The translations under genes were made by a program, and so were the position numbers. Source: Oceanospirillum sp048265165 (GTDB lineage Bacteria > Pseudomonadota > Gammaproteobacteria > Pseudomonadales > Halomonadaceae). From it: DNA of 64,000 nucleotides. Below the pieces are notes generated by a model. The model was not told where the DNA came from and ran no database searches. It saw only the letters and a list, made by a program, of their open reading frames with translations. This document shows, piece by piece, positions 1 to 8,023 of this stretch; the stretch's first letter is position 1; each line of letters begins with the position of its first letter. The stretch covers positions 62,001-126,000 of the forward strand of contig NZ_JBLXCD010000003.1 of the NCBI RefSeq assembly GCF_048265165.1, in the 5' to 3' direction.

Positions 1-1273
1 GTAAAGCATCAGAGGAAGTCAATGCCGGAGACGTATCAACCGCTGTCAGAATCGGTGATGGAAAGGTTTTTAGCGTTTGATAGAGGGTGCCGCGCTGCAC
101 CGGTGTTAAGCCATTCGCCTGAATATTGGCGACCATATCACTGGGCATGACCTCCTGACCGTGGCTACCACCGGCGGCTCGGGAGATACTTTCATTCATT
201 AGCGTACCGCCCAGATCATTAACACCGGATTTCAATAATGAGGCCGCCAGCTCCGGCCCCATTTTCACCCATGAAGACTGGATATTATCGATCTGCCCCT
301 GCAGCATCAGCCTTGCTACAGCGTGCATTTTCAGGTGCTCATCATCTGTCGGGCCGGTACGAACCTGGTCAGGGTTATCGTTGTACAGTGCGGTTTCGTA
401 GTGGATAAAACCAAGGGGGACAAACTCAGTAAAACCACCGGTTTCTTTCTGAATGGTCCGTAACAGAGCCATATGCTCGGCCCAGTGCTTTGGTGTATCC
501 ACATGGCCGTACATGATCGTGGCGGTTGTGGGCAAACCCACGCTGTGGGCCGCTTTAATAATGTTGACCCACTCTTCCGTGGTCAGCTTATTTTTGGTGA
601 GTTGCTTGCGCACCTCTACATCCAGAATCTCAGCGGCGGTACCCGGCATAGAACCCAGACCCAGCTCTTTTAGCTCTGCCAAAAAAGCTTTGGGTGTCAT
701 ACGGGCTTTTTTACTGCCGTACCAGATTTCAAAGGGTGAAAACGCATGAATATGTATCTCCGGCACACGGGCTTTCACATGGGTAATAATGCCGCGGTAG
801 TAGTCCGCATCCAGATCAGGGTGTAGGCCGCCCTGAATACACACCTCCGTTGCCTCTCGCTGCCAAGCCTCTTCGGCTCTGTCTGCAACCTGCTCCAGAC
901 TTAAAAACTCCGCCCCTTCATCACCTTTGTGCTTGGCAAAGTTGCAAAAACGACACCCCATGTAGCAGACATTGGTAAAGTTGATATTTCGGGTAATGAC
1001 GAAGCTAGCCTGCAGCCCTTTTCTTTTCTGACGGACAATATTAGCGGTATGGCACAGCGCGTCGGTTTCTGCCCCTTGTCCATCAAAAAGTAAAATAGCG
1101 TCATCTACAGATAACTCATCTCCCGCCAGAGCCTTCTGTAATACCGCCTGATAGTCCTTACGTATGGCCGGGGATGGTGATGCGCTGTCTATTGCAGATG
1201 TATTCACTGGTACAGAGGTATCGACTGGTGCCAATACAGAGATAGATGAAGAAACGGTGACAGGTGCATTCAT
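1..1273 (-). CDS. cofH: FO synthase subunit CofH (partial, runs off left edge)
   Basis: Radical SAM enzyme that, with CofG, joins a tyrosine-derived fragment to 5-amino-6-ribitylaminouracil to make the deazaflavin FO, the core of coenzyme F420. I translated the minus strand from the ATG at 1273; the frame stays open for 424 codons to the window edge. The radical SAM motif CYMGCRFC gives Cys103, Cys107 and Cys110, and the segments CIQGGLHP and FSPFEIWYG are typical of the CofH/MqnC branch. The ATG overlaps the cofG stop in an ATGA, so the two are translationally coupled. In actinobacteria the subunits are fused as FbiC; here they are separate. The closest alternative, MqnC of the futalosine route, is unlikely because of the coupled cofG. 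The stop codon and any further cof genes lie outside the window. Confidence 0.9.
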   Translation of the reverse strand, partial: MNAPVTVSSSISVLAPVDTSVPVNTSAIDSASPSPAIRKDYQAVLQKALAGDELSVDDAILLFDGQGAETDALCHTANIVRQKRKGLQASFVITRNINFTNVCYMGCRFCNFAKHKGDEGAEFLSLEQVADRAEEAWQREATEVCIQGGLHPDLDADYYRGIITHVKARVPEIHIHAFSPFEIWYGSKKARMTPKAFLAELKELGLGSMPGTAAEILDVEVRKQLTKNKLTTEEWVNIIKAAHSVGLPTTATIMYGHVDTPKHWAEHMALLRTIQKETGGFTEFVPLGFIHYETALYNDNPDQVRTGPTDDEHLKMHAVARLMLQGQIDNIQSSWVKMGPELAASLLKSGVNDLGGTLMNESISRAAGGSHGQEVMPSDMVANIQANGLTPVQRGTLYQTLKTFPSPILTAVDTSPALTSSDAL

Positions 1274-2397
1274 GCGACAAGCCCTCTTGATAGAAGATTC
1301 GTTTGATTTAACCCGTGCACACGTTGTTGCAGGGCTGGCACTAGAAAGTGTTGCTCTGTGGATTGAAATTCAGGATAAATCGTCAGGCGTTCAAAGAGCT
1401 GATAGCCACGGCCACGACAGGCGGCATCTAAACTTTGAATTTGCGGCCAGGCACGTTCCGGGTTAATAAAGTCACGGGTGATAGGAGAGATACCGCCCCA
1501 GTCATTAATACCCGCCGAAAGATAAGCCCCGTACTCTTGTTCAAGATTCGGCGGGGCCTGCAGGCTAATCTCTGGCGGGAGTATTAAGCGTGCTATCGCC
1601 AGGGTACGCTTCATCTCATCAAGATCAGGCTCTGCACATCCGGCCATTGCGGTACCCGGCTTAGCACGGAAGTTCTGAATAATCACTTCCTGAATATGGC
1701 CGTAGGCTTGATGGATATCGCGGATCAGCGCCAGGCTTTCGACCCGGTCCTCCCAGCTTTCACCGATACCGATCAAAAGACCGGTGGTAAAGGCGATACC
1801 CAATTCACCTGCGGCTTCCAGGGTTGCGGTTCGGCGCTTTGGGGTTTTATCGGGACAACCATAATGAGCCTGTCCCGGCTTCATTAAGTTGATTGAGCTG
1901 TTTTCCAGCATCATGCCCATGCTGGCGGCATAGGGTTTTAAACTGGCCAGTTCGCTTTTTGTCAGCGCCCCAGCATTAATATGAGGCAGAAGTCGTGTGC
2001 GCTCTAACACCTGTTCGCACTGACTTTGCAGATAGTCCAAAGTGCTGGCGTAACCCAGATGTTCAAGCCACTCCCGGGCTTTAAGGTGACGTTGCTCGGG
2101 CTTTTCACCCAGGCTAAACAGAGCTTCAGTACAGCCTGCGGCCTCACCTTGTTTTGCTACTGCCAGCACCTGTTCCGGTGTCATATAGTTAGCGTTTGGG
2201 CTATCAGGGCTTTGAACAAAGGTGCAGTAGCCGCAGGTATCACGGCACATATTGGTTAAAGGCAGGAACACTTTAGGCGAATAAGTCACCTGTTGGCCCC
2301 ACTGTGCATCACGAACAGCTGATGCCTGCTCGCACAGTGCGTATAGGTCTGGGCCTGTAGCGTTTTTGTATCGATTAGCGTCAGCAGCAGAGATCAT
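1270..2397 (-). CDS. cofG: FO synthase subunit CofG
   Basis: 375-residue radical SAM protein, the second half-enzyme of FO (deazaflavin) synthesis. The cluster motif CRDTCGYC (Cys51, Cys55, Cys58) sits in a TNMCRDTCGYCTF context characteristic of CofG. Other family signatures are the segment around NFRAKPGTAM and the C-terminal INDWGGISPITRDFINPE stretch. Full length for the family. The start ATG at 2397 has only a weak GGTGG-type ribosome site. It is the first gene of a leftward operon coupled to cofH, and its start lies 34 bp downstream of a palindrome like the RutR operator. F420 genes are sporadic in gammaproteobacteria, so acquisition by transfer is plausible but not shown here. Use of FO as a photolyase antenna rather than F420 cannot be excluded from this window. 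Confidence 0.92.
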   Translation of the reverse strand: MISAADANRYKNATGPDLYALCEQASAVRDAQWGQQVTYSPKVFLPLTNMCRDTCGYCTFVQSPDSPNANYMTPEQVLAVAKQGEAAGCTEALFSLGEKPEQRHLKAREWLEHLGYASTLDYLQSQCEQVLERTRLLPHINAGALTKSELASLKPYAASMGMMLENSSINLMKPGQAHYGCPDKTPKRRTATLEAAGELGIAFTTGLLIGIGESWEDRVESLALIRDIHQAYGHIQEVIIQNFRAKPGTAMAGCAEPDLDEMKRTLAIARLILPPEISLQAPPNLEQEYGAYLSAGINDWGGISPITRDFINPERAWPQIQSLDAACRGRGYQLFERLTIYPEFQSTEQHFLVPALQQRVHGLNQTNLLSRGLVA

Positions 2398-2430
2398 GAT
2401 GAACCACCAAATTTACGTGAATTTAAATGT

Positions 2431-2446
2431 TTTACCATTTGGTATA
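2431..2446. promoter_or_regulatory. RutR-like operator upstream of cofG
   Basis: Sequence TTTACCA-TT-TGGTATA is an inverted repeat with one mismatch, 34 bp upstream of the cofG start. It differs only slightly from the E. coli RutR site TTGACCA-N2-TGGTCAA and shares its geometry with the perfect copy at 3537-3552. I infer binding by the adjacent RutR-like protein. Confidence 0.65.
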
Positions 2447-2637
2447 AAACATAAATATCACAAAGAAATTTGATCGGTAAACACGTTTTTTTTAGTGCAG
2501 AAGGCGCACCAAACTGACCCCAGTCTATTTAATACAGGTTAACCAAATCATTAACTATTTATTAAAATCCCTGTAAAAACATAATGTTAAAGGTTATCTA
2601 TTTTTTCATATTTCATTAACATTAAATTCAGGCTTTG

Positions 2638-2656
2638 TTTTTACAAATGGTAAAAA
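2638..2656. promoter_or_regulatory. Weak third RutR-like palindrome
   Basis: TTTTTAC-AAATG-GTAAAAA contains the TGGTAAA half-site but has a spacer one base shorter than the two better sites. It lies just past the end of the regulator gene, about 240 bp upstream of cofG. It may be an auxiliary site or chance in AT-rich DNA. Confidence 0.3.
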
Positions 2657-2663
2657 GAAAGAA

Positions 2664-3308
2664 TTATTTTTTACCAGCACCAAGAGCGTGCAAAATAAGT
2701 TCTGTCACAGCTTTCTCTGCCCGGGCGTAACCTTCTTCATGAAGTTGAGACTGCCCCATTAAAATTTCCATTTGAGTGGAAAAATCAGCATATGACTGAG
2801 TCGTTGCCCAAACCATAAAAAAGAAATAAGGAGGGTCTATTTTGTTAATAAAACCCTTATTAATCCACGAGTTAACAACATTTATATCACGCTCAAATTG
2901 CGGTTTTAAATCAGAAACCAAATAAGGTCTGAGCACCGGCGCACCACCAATAATCTCATGGGCAAAGACTTTAGAGCCGTAGGGATAGTCTCTGGAAAGT
3001 TGCATTTTTGCCTTCACATAATGGCGAATCGAGGTCTCGGGGTCCGCCTCTGAAAGCTCCAGAAGTTGTAGCTTATCAATCCAAATATTAAGGGTTTCCT
3101 GTAAAACCCTTTTGTATAGTAAGTCTTTGTTTGAAAAGTAATAAATCAGGTTTTGCTTGGATATATTCGCTCGCTCAGCAATCCGCTCCATGGAGGCTCC
3201 ACTAAAACCCCGCTCAGCAAAAACAACCTCCGCTGAACGTAAAATCCGCGACTCCAGCATCTCCCTGTTAATCGCCTGTTTCGTTTTCTTGCTGACTGTC
3301 TTTACCAC
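2664..3308 (-). CDS. TetR-family regulator, RutR-like (pyrimidine sensing)
   Basis: TetR-type repressor of about 214 residues. The N-terminal helix-turn-helix holds GASMERIAERANISKQNLIYYFSNKDLLY. The C-terminal part resembles E. coli RutR closely: SRDYPYGSKVFAHEIIGGAP, a WINKG-KIDP segment, and FMVWATTQSYADF. RutR of E. coli binds uracil or thymine and releases its operator, so a pyrimidine ligand is likely here too. A longer reading starts at GTG 3320. I prefer the GTG at 3308 because AAGGTGG lies at ribosome-site distance and the resulting N-terminus (VKTVSKKTKQ) resembles that of RutR. It stands between cofGH and the divergent pyrimidine operon, and RutR-like palindromes precede both. Direct regulation of both is inferred. 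Confidence 0.85.
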   Translation of the reverse strand: MVKTVSKKTKQAINREMLESRILRSAEVVFAERGFSGASMERIAERANISKQNLIYYFSNKDLLYKRVLQETLNIWIDKLQLLELSEADPETSIRHYVKAKMQLSRDYPYGSKVFAHEIIGGAPVLRPYLVSDLKPQFERDINVVNSWINKGFINKIDPPYFFFMVWATTQSYADFSTQMEILMGQSQLHEEGYARAEKAVTELILHALGAGKK

Positions 3309-3622
3309 AAAAAGAACCACCTTCTAACATATTGAATTAAAATATTTTTTTGATAAAACAATGCTATTTCATCCTGTCTCTAAAGCTTAGCGGAAACAAC
3401 ACGACTATCGTTGAATTAAACCCTGATATATAAAGTTGGCCTCCTGCTTGCATTAGCCCTTTGCGTGATATTTTGATCATCCAACTCCTCTGCAATTTAA
3501 GTTGTTCATTTATCGAGGAGTTTTTAACTCTTAAATTTTACCAAATGGTAAATAAAATAGATAAGCAAATACTCTCTTATTAACAGCCATACAGTCTACT
3601 TCACTATTTTTAGGAGCCATAT
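3309..3622. other. Divergent intergenic region, rutR-like / pyrimidine operon
   Basis: AT-rich 314 bp spacer holding the promoters of the leftward regulator and the rightward operon. The only clear element is the palindrome at 3537-3552. The downstream gene has a good ribosome site, AGGAG at 3611-3615. No open reading frame of interest is seen. Confidence 0.7.
3537..3552. promoter_or_regulatory. RutR-like operator upstream of pyrimidine operon
   Basis: Perfect palindrome TTTACCA-AA-TGGTAAA with 7-base arms and a 2-base spacer, 70 bp upstream of the amidohydrolase start. Same architecture as the RutR consensus TTGACCA-N2-TGGTCAA, with G/C to A/T changes at one position per arm. Likely operator for the adjacent regulator. 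Confidence 0.75.
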
Positions 3623-4876
3623 ATGCAGGATTTACAGATCAACACTTTACGAGTCAAAAAAGAGCGCCTCTGGGATAGCCTGATGGAGATGGCACAGTTT
3701 GGGGCGACCGAAAAGGGCGGCTGTAATCGCCTGGCAGGAACCGATTTAGACAAGCAAGCCCGTGACCTATTCGTATCTTGGTGTAAAACCGCTGGCTGTG
3801 AGATCACTATCGATAAGATTGGTAATATCTTTGCCCGTCGCCCGGGTAAGAATAATGATCTTCCCGCCGTAGGCACCGGCAGTCATCTGGATACTCAGCC
3901 GACAGGTGGCAAGTTTGATGGTGTTTTTGGGGTACTGGCCGGTGTTGAAGTTTTACGCACACTGCATGAAAACAAAATCGAAACCCCAACCGCCATGGAA
4001 TTTTCTGTCTGGACCAATGAAGAAGGTTCTCGTTTTCAACCTGCCATGCAAGGCTCTGGTGTTTATGCCGGTCGCTTTGACCTTGAAACCGAACTGAATA
4101 AAACCGATGTTGACGGTATTCGCTTAGGCGATGAGCTTAAACGTATCGGTTATTTAGGGGATGCAGAGCCTGGCAGTCGTAATGTTGGCGCTTTCTTTGA
4201 AACCCATATTGAGCAAGGTCCTATTTTAGAAGATGCCGACAAAGCCATCGGTATTGTTCGCCTGGGTCAGGGCATTCGCTGGTACAACATTGAGATTCAA
4301 GGTCGGGAGTCCCATTCAGGAACCACCCCTATGTATCTGCGTAAAGATGCCATGGTAGCTTCTGCTGAAATCATCTCCGAGATTGAAAACATCGCCCACC
4401 GCCATGAAAACGGCTTAGGCACTGTTGGCTTTATGCAGGTTTATCCCAACTCCCGCAACACCATTCCCGGCAATATCAAATTCAGTGCCGACCTTCGTAA
4501 CCCCAAGCCGGATGTACTGCTCGCCATGCATGAAGAGCTAACCGCCTTTTGCCAAAGCGTTGCAGACAAACGCGGCCTTGAGATCAACCTGGACCCTTTC
4601 TGGTATTTCGCTCCGGTGGAGTTTAACGCCTCCGATGATGTAAAAGCCGCCACAGAGAAGCTCGGCTACAGCCACATGGATATCTATGCCGGTGCCGGCC
4701 ATGACGCCTGCTATATGGCAGACCTTGTGCCCGCAGGCATGATCTTTACTCCCTGCGAAGGTGGTATCAGCCATAACGAAGTTGAATACAGCTCTCCTGA
4801 GCAATGTGAAGCCGGAGCCAATGTCTTGCTGCATACCATGCTTGAAGCAAGCCATCGCTTAGCTTCTGCTTCATAA
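3623..4876 (+). CDS. Zn-dependent N-carbamoyl-beta-alanine / N-carbamoyl amino acid amidohydrolase
   Basis: 417-residue M20-family amidohydrolase of the HyuC / beta-ureidopropionase / allantoate amidohydrolase group. It would hydrolyse N-carbamoyl-beta-alanine to beta-alanine, CO2 and ammonia, the last step of reductive pyrimidine breakdown. Metal-site motifs are visible: GTGSHLDTQPTGGKFDG (His88, Asp99), TNEEGSRF (Glu133/Glu134), the HIEQGP segment and the C-terminal HNEVEY. The dimerisation-domain signature GRESHSGTTPM is present. First gene of a three-gene rightward operon with an NCS1 permease and dihydropyrimidinase. That context favours the pyrimidine over the allantoate substrate. The same gene set occurs in pseudomonad pyd clusters. 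Confidence 0.88.
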   Translation: MQDLQINTLRVKKERLWDSLMEMAQFGATEKGGCNRLAGTDLDKQARDLFVSWCKTAGCEITIDKIGNIFARRPGKNNDLPAVGTGSHLDTQPTGGKFDGVFGVLAGVEVLRTLHENKIETPTAMEFSVWTNEEGSRFQPAMQGSGVYAGRFDLETELNKTDVDGIRLGDELKRIGYLGDAEPGSRNVGAFFETHIEQGPILEDADKAIGIVRLGQGIRWYNIEIQGRESHSGTTPMYLRKDAMVASAEIISEIENIAHRHENGLGTVGFMQVYPNSRNTIPGNIKFSADLRNPKPDVLLAMHEELTAFCQSVADKRGLEINLDPFWYFAPVEFNASDDVKAATEKLGYSHMDIYAGAGHDACYMADLVPAGMIFTPCEGGISHNEVEYSSPEQCEAGANVLLHTMLEASHRLASAS

Positions 4877-4977
4877 GCTATTCCACCCTTTAGAAAGAAT
4901 GGTCCGTTTAGAAAGAAAACTTTCCCCATAAGAACCGTGCTTTTGCACACCAAAATCAAAAATCGAAAGGTGCAAAG

Positions 4978-6468
4978 ATGACGAGTAAAGCGATAAAACA
5001 AGGTGAATTCTACGAACTGGATGCAAAAGATGATCTGAAATCCAGCCCCGCCTACAGCGATGACCTGGCCCCAACAAAAATCAAGGAGCGAACCTGGAGT
5101 ATTTTTAATATTGCAGCCCTTTGGGTTGGTATGGCGATCTGCGTACCCTCTTACACCTTAGGCGGTGTATTAACCGCTTACTTTGGTTTGTCGGTAACGG
5201 AGGCGCTGGTAACGATTCTGGTCGCCAATATTATTCTGCTGGTTCCTCTAACGCTCAACGCCTACCCCGGAACCAAGTTTGGTATCCCCTTCCCAGTAGT
5301 CTTACGCTCATCATTTGGCATTGTGGGTTCTAATATCCCTTGCCTTATCCGTGGGCTGGTCGCCTGTGGCTGGTTTGGTATTCAAACCATGTTTGGCGGC
5401 TTAGCGATTCACTTATTGTTCTCGGCCTTCTCTGATAGCTGGGCCTCATTAGGTGGTGTCGGTGAAGTGATCGGCTTCTTTATTTTCTGGGCATTACAGA
5501 TGTATGTGGTGATCCGTGGCGCAGAATCCATTAAATGGTTGGAAACCCTGGCCGCACCGCTGCTGTTAGTTGTTAGCCTGGGTCTGATGTTTTGGGCCAG
5601 CGGCAAGGTATCCTTTGTTGAAGTATTAGCAACACCGGCAACACGCCCTGAAGGTGCCAGTTTTTGGGGTTATTTCTTTGGCGGCTTAACCGCAATGATC
5701 GGCTTCTGGGCTACACTATCACTGAATATCCCCGACTTTAGCCGCTATGCTAAATCTCAAAAAGATCAGGTAATCGGCCAGATTTTAGGCTTACCTCTGA
5801 CCATGTTCTTCTTTGCCGCACTGGGTGTTGTTCTGACAGCAGCATCAACAACACTGGTAGGGGAAACCATCTCTGACCCTATCTCCTTAATCGGTAAAAT
5901 CGACAGTCCGTTCTGGGTTTCGATTGCGATGGTTTTAATTATCATTGCCACCATCTCCACCAATACCGCAGCCAACATTGTATCCCCTACCAATGATTTT
6001 CAGAATATCGCCCCCAAACTGATCAATCATACCCGCGGCGTACTGATGACAGGTGCCGTCGGTATTGTATTAATGGGCTGGGAACTGCTGAAGAAAATAG
6101 GCTGGATCGTATCCGATGTTAGTGTCGAAAGTATGTACACCAACTGGCTATTGGGTTATTCAAGCCTTCTGGGGCCTATCGCCGGTATTATGATCGTGGA
6201 TTATTTCCTGATCAAAAAACAAAACCTCGACCTTATCGCGCTCTACTCTTCTAAGGGTGATTACCCCGCATTCAACCCTGCAGGCCTTATCGCATTTGCA
6301 GTTCCTGTTGCTGTAACCATTGCATCTTTTGGTGTTGATTCCCTTAGCTGGTTCTATGATTACGGCTGGTTTACCGGTGCATTCACTGGTGCTCTGATTT
6401 ACTTTCTTGTGGCAAGCAAACAATCGGCAGCCAATAAACAACCAATCGTTAGCAGCAGCGCCGCTTAA
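4978..6468 (+). CDS. NCS1-family nucleobase:cation symporter
   Basis: 496-residue inner-membrane permease of the NCS1 (cytosine/allantoin/uracil/hydantoin) family with about 12 hydrophobic segments. Typical motifs are WVGMAICVPSYTLGG near the start of TM1, YPGTKFGIPFPVVLRSSFGIVGSNIP, CGWFGIQT, and SLNIPDFSRYAKSQKDQ. Ribosome site AAAGGTG precedes ATG 4978. Lies between the two hydrolases, so it most likely imports uracil, thymine, dihydropyrimidines or a hydantoin. The exact substrate cannot be read from the sequence. Confidence 0.88.
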   Translation: MTSKAIKQGEFYELDAKDDLKSSPAYSDDLAPTKIKERTWSIFNIAALWVGMAICVPSYTLGGVLTAYFGLSVTEALVTILVANIILLVPLTLNAYPGTKFGIPFPVVLRSSFGIVGSNIPCLIRGLVACGWFGIQTMFGGLAIHLLFSAFSDSWASLGGVGEVIGFFIFWALQMYVVIRGAESIKWLETLAAPLLLVVSLGLMFWASGKVSFVEVLATPATRPEGASFWGYFFGGLTAMIGFWATLSLNIPDFSRYAKSQKDQVIGQILGLPLTMFFFAALGVVLTAASTTLVGETISDPISLIGKIDSPFWVSIAMVLIIIATISTNTAANIVSPTNDFQNIAPKLINHTRGVLMTGAVGIVLMGWELLKKIGWIVSDVSVESMYTNWLLGYSSLLGPIAGIMIVDYFLIKKQNLDLIALYSSKGDYPAFNPAGLIAFAVPVAVTIASFGVDSLSWFYDYGWFTGAFTGALIYFLVASKQSAANKQPIVSSSAA

Positions 6469-6486
6469 TTAAGGGAGACCTATATT

Positions 6487-7923
6487 ATGTTACTGATTAA
6501 AGGTGGCACTCTTGTTACCCATGAAGAAAGCCGAAAAGCGGACCTTCTGTGCGATAACGGTAAAATCATTCAAATAGGGGCTGATTTATCAGCACCCGAT
6601 GCTGAGGTGATCGATGCAACCGGCAAGTTGATTATGCCCGGCGGTATCGACCCACACACCCATATGCAACTGCCCTTTATGGGCACCGTGGCAAAGGATG
6701 ACTTTGCCTCTGGAACTGCCGCTGCACTGGCCGGTGGCACCACGACCATTATTGATTTTGTTATTCCAAGTCCACAGCAATCCCTGCTGGAAGCCTATCA
6801 GCAGTGGCGTGACTGGTCTGAGAAAGCCCATGCCAACTACTCCTTCCATGTGGCGATTACCTGGTGGGATGATTCCGTTGCCAAAGAGATGACCACCTTG
6901 GTAAAAGAGCATGGAGTTAACTCTTTCAAGCACTTTATGGCCTATAAAAATGCCATTATGGCCACGGATGATATTCTGGTGGCCAGTTTTACCCAGTGCT
7001 TAGAGCTCGGCGCTGTGCCAACCGTCCATGCGGAAAACGGCGAATTGGTTTTCCATCTACAGCAAAAAATGCTGCAAAAAGGTATGAACGGCCCTGAAGC
7101 ACACCCGTTGTCACGTCCTTCATCGGTTGAAGGAGAGGCTGCCAACCGGGCGATCTCTATTGCCAAGACCCTGGGGGCTCCGATTTATCTGGTGCATGTT
7201 TCTACAGAAGAAGCGGCAGATGCTATTCGCTACGCTAAAGATCACGGTCAAACGGTCTTTGGTGAAGTGCTGGCAGGGCACTTAGTCGTGGATGACAGTG
7301 TTTATCAGAACACTGACTGGGAAACTGCAGCAGCTCATGTCATGAGCCCGCCATTCCGTCCCAAGCATCATCAGGATGCCCTTTGGAAAGCGGTTCAGGC
7401 GGGAACGTTACAGACTACCGCAACGGATCACTGTGCCTTCTGCACGGAACAGAAAGCCATGGGTAAAGAGGATTTCACTAAGATTCCAAACGGGACAGCC
7501 GGTGTGGAAGAGCGCTTAATGGTATTGTGGGATAAAGGCGTCAACTCCGGCAAGATTACCGCCAATGAGTTTGTTGCACTAACCTCAACCAATACCGCGA
7601 AGATCTTTAATCTCTACCCTCAAAAAGGCTCTATTCGTGAGGGTGCTGATGCGGACTTAGTGATCTGGGACCCAGAGCAGAGCAAAACCCTCTCAGCAAA
7701 AAGCCACTGGTCTAATATAGAACACAGTATCTTTGAAGGTATGACCGTATCAGGTGTCCCCGTTACCACCATTTGTAATGGTAAAGTAGCCTTCGATAAC
7801 GGTAAACTTTTGGCCGAACAGGGAGATGGGCAATATGTTAAACGTGCACCCTACGCCCCCTTCTACCAGGCATTAGAAAAACGCTTATCGCTGGCTGAAC
7901 CCAAGCCCGTTGATCGTAACTAA
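6487..7923 (+). CDS. Dihydropyrimidinase / D-hydantoinase
   Basis: 478-residue cyclic amidohydrolase that opens dihydrouracil or dihydrothymine to the N-carbamoyl-beta-amino acid. Binuclear-metal residues are visible: GIDPHTHMQ (His57, His59), the carboxylated lysine in SFKHFMAYK (Lys148), VHAENG, YLVHVST and the aspartate in TDHCAF. Length fits the family. Starts 18 bp after the permease with a GGGAG ribosome site and is closed by a strong terminator. The preceding pathway enzyme, dihydropyrimidine dehydrogenase, is absent from the window. Confidence 0.92.
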   Translation: MLLIKGGTLVTHEESRKADLLCDNGKIIQIGADLSAPDAEVIDATGKLIMPGGIDPHTHMQLPFMGTVAKDDFASGTAAALAGGTTTIIDFVIPSPQQSLLEAYQQWRDWSEKAHANYSFHVAITWWDDSVAKEMTTLVKEHGVNSFKHFMAYKNAIMATDDILVASFTQCLELGAVPTVHAENGELVFHLQQKMLQKGMNGPEAHPLSRPSSVEGEAANRAISIAKTLGAPIYLVHVSTEEAADAIRYAKDHGQTVFGEVLAGHLVVDDSVYQNTDWETAAAHVMSPPFRPKHHQDALWKAVQAGTLQTTATDHCAFCTEQKAMGKEDFTKIPNGTAGVEERLMVLWDKGVNSGKITANEFVALTSTNTAKIFNLYPQKGSIREGADADLVIWDPEQSKTLSAKSHWSNIEHSIFEGMTVSGVPVTTICNGKVAFDNGKLLAEQGDGQYVKRAPYAPFYQALEKRLSLAEPKPVDRN

Positions 7924-7965
7924 TCATTCAGATCAGAAGCTGGATAGCGCTCAATATATACGGAC

Positions 7966-7998
7966 AAAAAAAACGGCAGCCTAAGCTGCCGTTTTTTT
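7966..7998. terminator. Bidirectional rho-independent terminator
   Basis: AACGGCAGC-CTAA-GCTGCCGTT stem (7972-7993) flanked by an A run before and a T run after. Sits between the convergent dihydropyrimidinase and mqo genes and can serve both. Confidence 0.93.
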
Positions 7999-8023
7999 GC
8001 ATTTTAAAGATAACACCGTCTTA

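Noticed and set aside
453..749. 98-codon rightward open frame
   Set aside because: Antisense to cofH, whose translation is continuous and contains the radical SAM motif.
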